NCBI GenBank assembly: GCA_027296055.1
Contig: JAPUJT010000185.1
Coordinates: 1 to 64,000 of the forward strand
Source of the DNA: Planctomycetota bacterium
GTDB taxonomy: Bacteria; Planctomycetota; JAPUJT01
DNA: 64,000 nucleotides
Direction of reading: 5' to 3'
Made by a program: the position numbers and the translations under genes. The notes beneath the pieces are model-generated. The model ran no database searches, had not been told where the DNA came from, and saw only the letters and a program-made list of their open reading frames with translations. This document shows positions 1 through 8,734 of the stretch, one piece after another; positions within the stretch are counted from its first letter, which is position 1; every line of letters starts with the position of its first letter.

Positions 1-1923
1 CGTGGCTAGCCCTACCAGCGAGGCCTCCTTGAATTCCTTGAGTCCCTCCTCGAAGCTCGTTGTCTGCTGGCGCCGTATTTCGTGCATCAACCACACCGTT
101 GCGGTCAGCGCGCTCGAGCGATCTATCTTGTCCATTTGCCGGATAATGTCCCTTAGGTCTACCGGCGTCATGCCGGGCCTGGCCTTATCGTGCAGCTGTT
201 GCAAGTGCGAATGAGCTACGCTCGCGCGCAAGTCGCGGAGATAATTGTTCTCTGGAGCCACCTTTTCGAGGAGCGTGATGATCGGCTCAAGCCGCGAGAT
301 GGGAAATCCGGGTTGAGATTCGAGCACTTCTCGTGACTCGAACTCCAGCTTGCCGACGAGCTTCAGGGTGAGCTCGATTGCACGTTCGGTGGCAGGTTTG
401 AAGTCGTCGTCCTTGAATCTCTTCTTGCTCAGTCGTTCGATCCCCTTCCATGCCTCGACCAGCGAGTCGGCTGCAAGGTTGTCTTGAATAGCCTGGTCCA
501 GATCGTCCGTCCATATCTGAAGAGTTAGGGCTTCGTCGAGTAATTCCTGTGCCTTCTCGCTGCGCGGCCCCCCCTGGTCGAGCGCCTTGATGTTGACGAC
601 GAGTTCCTCTGCCTCTGGGAACCTACCGTCAGCAAGGTAGATCACGAGAGATTCAAAATCCCCGGCCAGCGCGGGCTTCGGGGGAGGCCGCATCACCAAC
701 ACGATCGCGAGCAGGACCACCGCAGCGCCAAGGACGACCATGAAGGCGGTGCGGCGCCCTCGTCCCTCTTTTACCTGGCGCTCGATCTCTTCGAGATCCG
801 CCAGGACCTCGGCGCTGGACTGGTAGCGATCCTCCGGCCGCTTGGCCATGAGCTTCGCGATAAGGTCCCCCAGTCCCGAAGGAAGATCAGAATTGACGAC
901 GGCGGGCGGCGGCGGCTCCTCGTTGACAACAGCGCTGATGGTGCTGGGGAGATCCGGCCGCTCGAATGGCGCCACACCCGTTGCCATCTGGTAGAGGACG
1001 ACGCCGAAGGAAAAGAGATCGCAGCGGACGTCCACACGTTCACCGCGACACTGCTCGGGAGACGAATACCCCGGCGTACCAAAGCCGGCGCTCATCCCAG
1101 TCGAGCCACCCGGCGCCCCCAGCCAGGTCGCCGCCGCCGCCTCCGTTTGGAGCGCCTTGGCCAGGCCGAAATCGAGGATCTTCACCCGTCCCTCGTTAGT
1201 GATCATCACGTTGGCCGGCTTGAGATCACGGTGGATGACCTTGTTGCCATGGGCGGCGGTGAGACCGTGGGCGATCTGAACGGCAATGTCGAGGAACTCC
1301 GGCAGCGAGATGGGTTGCGGGCGGTGAAGCAGTTTGCTGAGAGTCCGGCCTTCGAGATACTCCATGGCGATGAAATAGCTGCCGTCGAATTCGCCGAGCT
1401 CATAAACCGTGGCGATGTTTGGATGGTTGAGGTGCGCGGCCGTGCGAGCCTCACGCTCGAGCAGCGCCAATCGATCGGGATCATCTGAGAATTCGTCGGC
1501 CACCATCTTGATAGCAACGTTGCGACCGAGTTTGCTATCCACGGCCAGATACACCACGCCCATCCCGCCTTCCCCGAGGATCTTGAGGATCTTGTAGGGG
1601 CCGATCTGATCGGGGAGCCGTGCAGAATCGGGCCGCTCGAGCGAGGCCGATCGCGGAGGCGATTCGGCCAGGGGGACGGTTTCCTCCCCCCTGAACGCTC
1701 CTGGCCGGTCTGGTTCCCTGCCGGCGTCGAACATCAACTCCACGAGGGCCAGCCGTTCCTCGAGATCGTCGGAGATCTCGGGATGGGCGGCGGCCAAGGC
1801 CTTCCTGTCCGGCCGTTCGCCCTGCCGGAGACGATCCCAGAACTTCTCGGCAATCTCTTCGATGCGAGGGTCTGCGGGACCGCCGTCATCCGTCGGGGGT
1901 GGCTCTGGAGGAGAGTGCGTCAT
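1..1923 (-). CDS. Serine/threonine protein kinase, C-terminus cut by window edge
   Basis: The minus strand is open from an ATG at 1921-1923 to the left edge, giving about 641 codons with no stop, so the C-terminus is missing. An N-terminal acidic module of about 100 residues contains a FWDRLRQGERPDR-type stretch. A complete Hanks-type kinase domain follows: glycine loop GEGGMGVVY, VAIK lysine, HRDLKPAN catalytic loop, DFG and a GTPGYSSPEQ activation segment. After the kinase come one membrane helix and a predicted extracytoplasmic helical region. This is the usual layout of bacterial transmembrane Ser/Thr kinases that sense with the distal part. The protein substrate is unknown. The N-terminal module closely resembles the free-standing 90-residue protein at 45400-45672. 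Confidence 0.93.
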   Translation of the reverse strand, partial: MTHSPPEPPPTDDGGPADPRIEEIAEKFWDRLRQGERPDRKALAAAHPEISDDLEERLALVELMFDAGREPDRPGAFRGEETVPLAESPPRSASLERPDSARLPDQIGPYKILKILGEGGMGVVYLAVDSKLGRNVAIKMVADEFSDDPDRLALLEREARTAAHLNHPNIATVYELGEFDGSYFIAMEYLEGRTLSKLLHRPQPISLPEFLDIAVQIAHGLTAAHGNKVIHRDLKPANVMITNEGRVKILDFGLAKALQTEAAAATWLGAPGGSTGMSAGFGTPGYSSPEQCRGERVDVRCDLFSFGVVLYQMATGVAPFERPDLPSTISAVVNEEPPPPAVVNSDLPSGLGDLIAKLMAKRPEDRYQSSAEVLADLEEIERQVKEGRGRRTAFMVVLGAAVVLLAIVLVMRPPPKPALAGDFESLVIYLADGRFPEAEELVVNIKALDQGGPRSEKAQELLDEALTLQIWTDDLDQAIQDNLAADSLVEAWKGIERLSKKRFKDDDFKPATERAIELTLKLVGKLEFESREVLESQPGFPISRLEPIITLLEKVAPENNYLRDLRASVAHSHLQQLHDKARPGMTPVDLRDIIRQMDKIDRSSALTATVWLMHEIRRQQTTSFEEGLKEFKEASLVGLAT

Positions 1924-2095
1924 AAGAGCTTGGAGAGGTCGTCCTGGAAGTCCTTTCCATCCTTGGAAACACATCCACATGATGTGGAGGACCGGCCTCG
2001 GGGTCCAGCGATCTGTGACCTGTGCCCTCGGGACGTCACCGGAACGAATTTCAGAATCCGGCGCATCTCAGGAAGGCAAAGGGCGAGGAAGCGAC

Positions 2096-3055
2096 CTACT
2101 TCGAGATGGCCACTTCGGCGCCCAGACCGGCGAGCTCGAACCCCTCCCCATAGATTTCGGCGAATACTTTGAATCCGAGCGGACCGGTGCAGTGGCACGG
2201 GGCCGCGCGCTTCACGCCGTGCTCGTCGCGCATCTCCGTGGCGACCTTACGGATCGTCGCCTCGTCGTAGGGGAGAAGGTGGTATCCCCCGTAGACGAGG
2301 TCGATCTCGCCGCCGACCTGTTTGCGGGCGTCCTCCACGATCTTCCCCACCGAGCTGTGGGAGCAGCCGACCACGAGGACCTGGCAGGCCTCGGTCTCGA
2401 GGGAGAGGGAGAGCTCCGGTAGGCCGGTCAGCTTCGGTTTCTCCTCGTTCGGCGGATAGGCGGTGAAGTAGCCCAGATGGGGAGAGCGGGAGAATACGAG
2501 CTTCAACCCCGGGGCGATCTCCTTGCCTTCCGAGACATACTCGACGTTCGCCTTCCAGAAGCGACCGCTCTGGACAACGGGTATCGCCCTGTCGGTCTTG
2601 CCGTAGTAGCGCTGCGTCGGGGGGACTTGCTCGAGCGTCCCTTCCGGCGTCTTGACTGTGACCGCCGCGCCGCAGTAGAAGTCCTGCGGGAGATATATCT
2701 TCACCTTCGGGTTCACCGAGAGCAGGTAGTCGAAGCCGTTGAGGTGGTCACCGTGGGCGTGCGATCCCACGGCGAAGTCGACCTGCGAGAGGTCGATCCC
2801 GAGGGCCTTTGCGTTCCTCGCCAACAGGTCGGCGTTCGTCCCCCCGTCGAACGGGATCCGTTTCCCCTCGTGGACGATGAGACAGGAGAACCCGAAATCA
2901 AGGACGGTGCCCTCCCTCTTCTCGCCGAAGGCGTCGTAGAGGTTGATGATGCGGTTGGGGCCCGGGCCAGTCGTTTGGGTCCAGGTCTCGACCCGTCCTC
3001 CGGCGCTAAGGGCGAGAAGGGCAATGCCCGAGATCGAGAGCACGAGGGATCGCAT
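2096..3055 (-). CDS. Secreted MBL-fold metallo-hydrolase (COG1237-like)
   Basis: A 319-residue metallo-beta-lactamase-fold protein. The metal motif HAHGDH is present near residue 100. Downstream are a GCSHSSVGK motif, a GGYHL motif and HCTG, the set seen in the COG1237 branch of the superfamily (dihydropteroate/7,8-dihydropterin-type hydrolases). The substrate is unknown. The start at 3053-3055 is chosen because AAGGAGAAGACC precedes it and the protein then opens with a hydrophobic signal peptide (MRSLVLSISGIALLAL). A frame extension to 3229 has no such support. The gene is divergent from the SRPBCC gene at 3277. Confidence 0.88.
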   Translation of the reverse strand: MRSLVLSISGIALLALSAGGRVETWTQTTGPGPNRIINLYDAFGEKREGTVLDFGFSCLIVHEGKRIPFDGGTNADLLARNAKALGIDLSQVDFAVGSHAHGDHLNGFDYLLSVNPKVKIYLPQDFYCGAAVTVKTPEGTLEQVPPTQRYYGKTDRAIPVVQSGRFWKANVEYVSEGKEIAPGLKLVFSRSPHLGYFTAYPPNEEKPKLTGLPELSLSLETEACQVLVVGCSHSSVGKIVEDARKQVGGEIDLVYGGYHLLPYDEATIRKVATEMRDEHGVKRAAPCHCTGPLGFKVFAEIYGEGFELAGLGAEVAISK

Positions 3056-3276
3056 GGTCTTCTCCTTATCAACGGCGTCCCGAAGGGACGATCTGCGGCA
3101 GAAGATTACCATCTCAGTGAATCGCACACACTCAGATCTTCTCGGGGACATGGACGCAGGGCTCGGGGAATATGGCAGGAAGAAGTAGCAGACGCCCAAC
3201 CAACTCGGTACGCTCAGGAAGCTCGTCACCCGCTTTGCTTTGGATGAATGATTTCTGCTTCGGGGAGGAGAGGTTC

Positions 3277-3705
3277 ATGGGCCGGTGCTATAACACGATC
3301 GTGGTGAACGCCCCTGTCGATAAGGTCTGGTCAACCGTGCGGGACTTTCACAATATGTCCTGGGCGAAGGGCGTCATCGAGAGTCTCGAGGTCGTTGGAG
3401 ACAAGAAGGGAGATCAGATCGGCGCGAAACGGCTCCTCAATGGCGCCTTCCACGAGACGCTCCTCGAGTTGAGCGACATCGAGCATCGGATCCAGTACAG
3501 GATCGACGACGGGCCCGGTGCAGTCTCCAAGGACTCCGTGAGCAATTACATCGGGACCCTTCGACTGCTACCCGTCACCTCGGAGGATGGGACGTTCGTG
3601 GAGTGGGCCTCCCGATACGATTCCCCCGACTCCGGCGCCGTGGGGGAGTTTTGCAACCCTATCTACCAGGCGTTCCTGAAGGCGCTGAAGACTCACCTCG
3701 GCTAG
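3277..3705 (+). CDS. SRPBCC (START-like) family protein
   Basis: A 142-residue protein with the polyketide cyclase/dehydrase-type SRPBCC pattern: N-terminal VVNAPVDKVWSTVRDF, central strands, and a C-terminal helix ending in QAFLKALKTHL. The family binds hydrophobic ligands in a helix-grip fold and the ligand cannot be told from sequence. GGGGAGGAGAGG lies just before the ATG, which decides the start over an upstream in-frame ATG. It is divergent from the MBL-fold gene across about 220 bp that should hold both promoters. I could not pick out a convincing promoter pair there. Confidence 0.82.
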   Translation: MGRCYNTIVVNAPVDKVWSTVRDFHNMSWAKGVIESLEVVGDKKGDQIGAKRLLNGAFHETLLELSDIEHRIQYRIDDGPGAVSKDSVSNYIGTLRLLPVTSEDGTFVEWASRYDSPDSGAVGEFCNPIYQAFLKALKTHLG

Positions 3706-3978
3706 GCCGGGATCCCAGCCCTTTCCCCCGGCTCTGCGGGAGAGATCCGAGAGCTCTTCCCCCATCGCCCTCGAAAACCAGATTGTACGAATCCGAGTTT
3801 CGGAAGGGAGGAACCTGACCCGATCCCCGGCATCGTATCACGATCTATCTCGTACTCATGGCCATGGCGGACTGGTTCCGCTCGACATCAATCGACAGAC
3901 TCTCCCGAGAGTATTCGTCTACGATCAACTGGATCCCCGGATCAGGCCTGGTCGACGTGTTAGATGGTCGCTTCGGGG

Positions 3979-4974
3979 CTACAGGGGGGGGCGCGGGATC
4001 TGGACTTGCCACAACGTGGCCGTTCGAGACCCTGGCTGACCCTTCTTCGGGTGAGGATTGGTCGAGGTGTCACTGAGAGTGACGAACCTCTCCCCCGATG
4101 GCGAAAAGCGAATGTCGGAGATCCCGGGGAACAAATCCCCCATGGGCGTTTGTCTCTCGAGATCCCAGAATCGAGTTCCCGAGGCGCACTCGACGGCGGC
4201 CCACGGCCTTCCGGGGCTTCCGGTGACACCGTAAACCGCCCCATCCTCGGATTTGACGTCGTTCAGGACCTCCAGGGGATCGAGGTTCCACCAGAGCAGG
4301 TGTCCACTCTCGAGAGTGATGAGGCACGTCTTTCCCTGGGGACTGATGGCCAAGCCCGAAGGATCCTCCCACTTCTTCTTCGCGGAAGTTTCCCCCAGCA
4401 ACTCGAAAGGCGGCGGCTCTTCGGGCCAATCCGTGTAGTCCAGCCAGCCGAGGCGGTTGTCAAAGTCCAGGCAGAGGAGCTTGCTTTCTGTGGAGTGCCA
4501 GGCACAGACAACGCTGCAGTCGTGAGTACGCCATTTCCATCCTTCGGTCTCATAGATGATGAGAGTGTCGGAGCGCGCCGCGAACCGGGCCCCGTCCGGG
4601 GAGAAGATCAGATCGGGATAGTAAAGCCCCCAGGTGATCGAGATCGCCAGCCACTTCGGTTCGCCCGATAGAGGGGATTTCAAGAGCACGAAATCGTGCG
4701 AGTTGACGACCATCGAGCCCGCCGCGTCCGAGGCGACGAGTCGGGGGTAGGCCCCTTGCGCGGGATCCATGGCTTCCTTGCCGAAGGACCTGGCGATGGG
4801 CGCGAGGACGTCGGTTGCCGGAGAGACCAACGTAGGTCTAGCGTCCGAAGGGTCGAGATCGAGAGACCATACATCCGCAACCGGGCTGGTCACCAGGATG
4901 CGGTCCTCATCCAGAAAAGCAACGTCCACGACCCCGACATCGAGATCCAGATCCCTGACCTTCTGAAGCTTCAT
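3979..4974 (-). CDS. WD40-like beta-propeller protein
   Basis: 331 residues of repeated propeller blades with motifs such as DVAFLDEDRILVTS, LIFSPDGARFAA, GLAISPQGKTCL and DIRFSPSGERFVTL, each followed by a W-x-LD/YET-type strand. This suggests a six- or seven-bladed WD40/YVTN-like scaffold with no catalytic residues. There is no signal peptide, so a cytoplasmic interaction platform is likely. The ATG (4972-4974) overlaps the TGA of the upstream TrpF-like gene as ATGA, with GGGGAGAGAGGT before it. It is therefore the last gene of a translationally coupled operon that also contains M14 peptidases and a GspE-like ATPase. The role in that operon is unknown. Confidence 0.8.
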   Translation of the reverse strand: MKLQKVRDLDLDVGVVDVAFLDEDRILVTSPVADVWSLDLDPSDARPTLVSPATDVLAPIARSFGKEAMDPAQGAYPRLVASDAAGSMVVNSHDFVLLKSPLSGEPKWLAISITWGLYYPDLIFSPDGARFAARSDTLIIYETEGWKWRTHDCSVVCAWHSTESKLLCLDFDNRLGWLDYTDWPEEPPPFELLGETSAKKKWEDPSGLAISPQGKTCLITLESGHLLWWNLDPLEVLNDVKSEDGAVYGVTGSPGRPWAAVECASGTRFWDLERQTPMGDLFPGISDIRFSPSGERFVTLSDTSTNPHPKKGQPGSRTATLWQVQIPRPPL

Positions 4975-5678
4975 ACCTCTCTCCCCAGGACCTCGAGGGC
5001 TCTCTCTGCCGTATGGAAGTGGCGGAGGGAAGATTCCGGATCCCCTCCCAGGGTGATGGTCCAACCCTCGAGCCTGGGGAAGGCCTTCAGGATTTCTTCG
5101 ACGTTCTCCAGAGAAAAGTCGAGGGCAAAGAACAGCGGGAAGTCCAGGGTCATCGATCGGAGATCCGAGACTTGCAGCTCCTCTTCATGCTTGGGGGACT
5201 CCTCCTTCAGATTCCTCCACGAATTCTGTACGCCTGTCACGACCTGGATCTCGTAATACTTCAGGCCGGCCCGGGATGGATCCTCTATCTCTCCCCGGAT
5301 CCAGGAGGGGTCCATATCGTAGTCCGCGATGATCTGGGAGCAGATGACAGGACGACCGGCTCCCCGGACCGCGGGAAGGACCCCCTCGTATCCAAGCTGA
5401 TGGGATGTCGCCTGCACGTAGTCGAAGGACGAAAAAACCTCTGCCTTCGAACGGATCCACTCCGGCTCGGGTCCAACGAAATCGAGCATGGCCACGGTCC
5501 GGGCCTTCCGCACGTTCCCGCGGAGCTCCAGGGCCCGTCTTGGATCCAGGCTCCGCCCGTCCTCGATGGTCAGCTCGGATCCGGGAAAGGCGATGTCGAA
5601 GGAGATGAGATCGACCCCCGATTCTTCGAGGCGAGTGATCTCTTCGAGGGAGTTGGCGCGGTCGACTTTCGAGAGCAT
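4971..5678 (-). CDS. TIM-barrel protein resembling phosphoribosylanthranilate isomerase
   Basis: A 235-residue protein opening LSKVDRANSLEEITRLEESG and continuing VDLISFDIAF. This resembles the first beta-alpha unit of TrpF-type barrels. A late TLGGDPE stretch could be a phosphate-binding loop. The usual TrpF opening KICG is replaced by LSKVD, so the catalytic Cys is absent and isomerase activity is doubtful. No trp genes are nearby. It sits 49 bp downstream of the GspE-like gene and is coupled by ATGA overlap to the propeller gene. Best described as a hypothetical barrel protein of unknown function. Confidence 0.5.
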   Translation of the reverse strand: MLSKVDRANSLEEITRLEESGVDLISFDIAFPGSELTIEDGRSLDPRRALELRGNVRKARTVAMLDFVGPEPEWIRSKAEVFSSFDYVQATSHQLGYEGVLPAVRGAGRPVICSQIIADYDMDPSWIRGEIEDPSRAGLKYYEIQVVTGVQNSWRNLKEESPKHEEELQVSDLRSMTLDFPLFFALDFSLENVEEILKAFPRLEGWTITLGGDPESSLRHFHTAERALEVLGREV

Positions 5679-5727
5679 CGAAGTCTCCAGTTCCTGTTCG
5701 CTGACAGAATGGAGCGCTCGGACGAGC

Positions 5728-6921
5728 CTATTCGGATGGAACCCGGTGAAGGGCTTCCTCGACCGTCGTCTTCCCCTCCAGAACCTTGGTCATCGCGTCC
5801 TGGAAGAGCGTTCTCATGCCGCGGCGACGCGCCACTTGCCTGAGCTCGCCAGGGCTCGTCCCTTTGACAACGAGTGCAGAGATCTCCTCATCCTGGATGA
5901 AGATCTCCTGGACCCCGATCAGGCCGCCGTATCCATCGTTGCAGGACTTGCATCCCACCGTCCGGAAGAGGGAATCCACCGGTTCACCTTCTCCCAGGGC
6001 CTGCCGGATCAGAAGGCGCTCCGCCTCGGTGGGGGGCCGTGGCTCCTTGCAGTCGCAGAGCATCCGGATCAGCCTCTGGGCACACACCAGCCGGACTGCC
6101 GATGACACGAGGAAGCTCTCCATTCCCATGTCGGTGAAGCGGGTCAGGGTCGACGCGCCGTCGGAAGTGTGGATGCTTCCGAAGACCAGGGCGCCCGCGG
6201 CTAGGCCGAGAGCGAGATCGACGGTCTCGGTATCCTCCAGCTTCCCGACGAGCACTATGTCTGGTGACTGGCGCATGATCGATCTGAGAGAGTCCGCGAA
6301 CGACCCGCCAATATCCCGGTTGACCACGTGCTGGTTCAGGTCCGGGATGATCCTTTCGAGGGCCCACTCCACACTGGTTGCGCTCTTCCTGGCAAGGTCG
6401 AGCGCGCCCACGGCCGCGTAGAGAGAGGTGGTCTTGCCGCTCCCCGTCGGACCGGCGTGGATGATCATCCCCGTCGGACGCGCGATGGCCTCCCGGTACA
6501 GCGTCAGATTGGCGGCCGAGAAACCCAGGTCATCCAGTGTCCAGTCACGGCTGTCTGCCTGGAGGATTCTCAGGAGGAGCTTCTCTCCCCCGTGAACGGG
6601 CAAGGTCTGGAGCGATATCTCCAGGGGCCCCTCGGCGCTCTCGTCTATCATCAGGGAAAGGCGACCCGTCTGGGGCAGTCGCGGATCGTCTGGCACGATC
6701 TGCTCGGCGCAGAGGGCCTTCATGTGGTTCACGAATTCGCTATATGTGAGCGGGTTGAGACTCGTGTGCTCGCGGAGCTCGCCGTGCTCCCGGAATCGGA
6801 TGACTCCTCTTCCAGGGCGGGGTTCCGCGTGGATCTCGGCGACACCTTGCTCGAGGGCCTCCCGGAAGATCGTCTGCACCAGGGCCGGAATCATGCTCGT
6901 CCCGGCGTCGGATCCGGACAT
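5728..6921 (-). CDS. Degenerate GspE/PilB-type secretion ATPase
   Basis: 397 residues with the full fold of a type II secretion/type IV pilus ATPase core. Walker A is intact (GPTGSGKTTS, 157-166) and the His box is present (GSIHTSDGAST). However, the Walker B glutamate of the usual VGEIRD motif is Lys227 (VGKLED). The aspartate box, normally TIEDPVE, reads SVEWALE with W186 in place of Asp. The four-Cys zinc motif is altered to CDC plus GCKSC. The long N-terminal domain of canonical GspE is absent. It may bind ATP without normal hydrolysis. A canonical paralogue lies at 60951-62102. The gene is in an operon with M14 peptidases and has GGAG before the ATG. Confidence 0.85.
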   Translation of the reverse strand: MSGSDAGTSMIPALVQTIFREALEQGVAEIHAEPRPGRGVIRFREHGELREHTSLNPLTYSEFVNHMKALCAEQIVPDDPRLPQTGRLSLMIDESAEGPLEISLQTLPVHGGEKLLLRILQADSRDWTLDDLGFSAANLTLYREAIARPTGMIIHAGPTGSGKTTSLYAAVGALDLARKSATSVEWALERIIPDLNQHVVNRDIGGSFADSLRSIMRQSPDIVLVGKLEDTETVDLALGLAAGALVFGSIHTSDGASTLTRFTDMGMESFLVSSAVRLVCAQRLIRMLCDCKEPRPPTEAERLLIRQALGEGEPVDSLFRTVGCKSCNDGYGGLIGVQEIFIQDEEISALVVKGTSPGELRQVARRRGMRTLFQDAMTKVLEGKTTVEEALHRVPSE

Positions 6922-6946
6922 CAGACTGTTCTCCAGGGGGCGCCCG

Positions 6947-8734
6947 CTACTCTGACGTCCGGGACGCCGTGCCGCCCTTCGTGGATCGGATCGTGACCGT
7001 GAACGGCCCCTTCCCCTTCACGATCCACCGGCAGTACACAGCGGTCATGCCCCTGATCCGGGCGAGCTGAAGCCGCGCCGGATCGAGCTTCTGCTCACGG
7101 ACGGTCTCGAAATACGGCGCGGACGACGTCATCCCCGCCAGGACCTCGATGTCTTCCGCCGTGACCGTGACGAGATCGCTCGGCGAGATGTGATTCTTTA
7201 CGTCGACCTGCAGGCGCGTCGGGATCATCCGGGCGTTCGCGACGCGCGCGGTGATTTCGGTGAGACCGCTTCCCAGGTCCTTCGTCGACACGTCCTGCAC
7301 CTCCACCATCGGCATCTGGTCCGCGTGGTAGAGCGTGAAGGCCATGTTCCGATGACATTCCTCCTCGATCAGGAAGCTCGGCGGCTGGCGGCGCCACTGC
7401 TTGGTGAATCCCCCGATCTCGACCTTCCCGTACTGCGGATGATCGAATTCCTTCCACTCGGCAATTCCCTCGCCGAACAGAAGGTACTTGTCGAACACGT
7501 GCTGTAGCTCCCGCCCCGCGATAAAGCCATCGTCGCCTGACTTCTTCCGGAAGTAATTGAATGACGTCCAGAGCTCGTTGGTGTACGTGATCGCGCCGCG
7601 CATGGCGTAGAACCAGTCCAGCTCACCGCCGAACACCGTGTAGAGATCCTTGTGCGTGATCAGGTAGCGGTACCCGGGAAGCATCGACTCCCCCTTCTTC
7701 CCGATCACGTCGAAGAGCCGGACATCCTGCCGTTCGTAAGCCTCGCTCCCCGAGCCGGGCCCGCGGAGAATCATGCCTCCGGAGTTGTGGTACGACTGCG
7801 CCCCGGCGATGTTGGGGTGATCCATCACGAAGTCCGCCACCAGCCGGTTTTCGGGGATGGAGAACGGATACCGGTACGATCCGCGCTGCACGTGCTTCGG
7901 CTGCCAGTTCCACGCCCAGTCGCGGTTCGGGTCGTAATAACCGTCCCCGTCCTCATTGACCCGCCCGTCCCCGTCGTTGTCGTACCCTTCGCTGCCGAGC
8001 ATGCGGTACTTGCCCTGCTCACCGGGCTCCACGCGGACCAGCAGATTCGGATATTTCTCGTGCTCCTTGTAGTTCCCGTTCGGATCAGCAATACGCATTC
8101 TCTGGATGCTGCCGTCCCCGTTGATATCCTCGGGGGGGTCCTCGTCGAACTGACCGTCGCGGTCGTCGTCGATCGGCCGCTGACCGCTCCGCGGTGAATT
8201 CGTCGTGTTCGGACGATACATGTGAGCCTCACGGGAATCGGGGCTCATGATCGGAACGAGATAGATAGTCCGGCGATCGAGCAAGTCGGTGATGAAGTCG
8301 TTCCGGCCGTACATCTCCAGGAGGAACCATCCGGTGTAGAGGACCACGTCCGGTCCCTGGAGCTCATTCGCGTGTATCCCGCCGTCGATGTAGAACGCCG
8401 GCTTCTTGTGCGTGTCGCCTGACTCGGTATTGGTAATCGTCCAGATCCACATGTCCAGACCGCCGTACGACTTGCCCAGGCTCTCCAGCCTGGAGAGTTT
8501 CGGATAGGCTGCCGTGAGGTCCTTCATCAGCTTTGTAGCCATGCCGTGGTCGTGGAACCGGTTCCAGTGCGCCTCGACCTTCGGATCCGACGGCGCCCCC
8601 ATCGGCTTGTAGGTTTCCTTCTCCTGCGCCCAGCCGTCGCGACTGACGACGACGAGCATCACCGAGAGCAACAGGAGGACCAGGATTCTCGGGGAGGCAA
8701 CCCGCGATGTTCGATGTTCGACTCTACTGATCAT
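6947..8734 (-). CDS. Secreted M14-family zinc carboxypeptidase
   Basis: 595 residues with a signal peptide (hydrophobic 17-32, cleavage near GWAQ). The M14 zinc ligands are present as H121-x-x-E124 (HANE) and H316 in SYHNSGG, and the catalytic Glu is likely E387 (TYTNELW). Between the first two ligand regions are calcium-loop-like insertions rich in DxDxDG (DDDRDGQFDED, NGDG, DNDGDG) typical of extracellular bacterial M14 proteins. A C-terminal beta domain follows. The start is at 8732-8734, where ATG overlaps the upstream TGA (ATGA) and GGAGGC precedes it. The preceding gene is a catalytically degenerate paralogue. Likely role: extracytoplasmic peptide trimming. Confidence 0.9.
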   Translation of the reverse strand: MISRVEHRTSRVASPRILVLLLLSVMLVVVSRDGWAQEKETYKPMGAPSDPKVEAHWNRFHDHGMATKLMKDLTAAYPKLSRLESLGKSYGGLDMWIWTITNTESGDTHKKPAFYIDGGIHANELQGPDVVLYTGWFLLEMYGRNDFITDLLDRRTIYLVPIMSPDSREAHMYRPNTTNSPRSGQRPIDDDRDGQFDEDPPEDINGDGSIQRMRIADPNGNYKEHEKYPNLLVRVEPGEQGKYRMLGSEGYDNDGDGRVNEDGDGYYDPNRDWAWNWQPKHVQRGSYRYPFSIPENRLVADFVMDHPNIAGAQSYHNSGGMILRGPGSGSEAYERQDVRLFDVIGKKGESMLPGYRYLITHKDLYTVFGGELDWFYAMRGAITYTNELWTSFNYFRKKSGDDGFIAGRELQHVFDKYLLFGEGIAEWKEFDHPQYGKVEIGGFTKQWRRQPPSFLIEEECHRNMAFTLYHADQMPMVEVQDVSTKDLGSGLTEITARVANARMIPTRLQVDVKNHISPSDLVTVTAEDIEVLAGMTSSAPYFETVREQKLDPARLQLARIRGMTAVYCRWIVKGKGPFTVTIRSTKGGTASRTSE

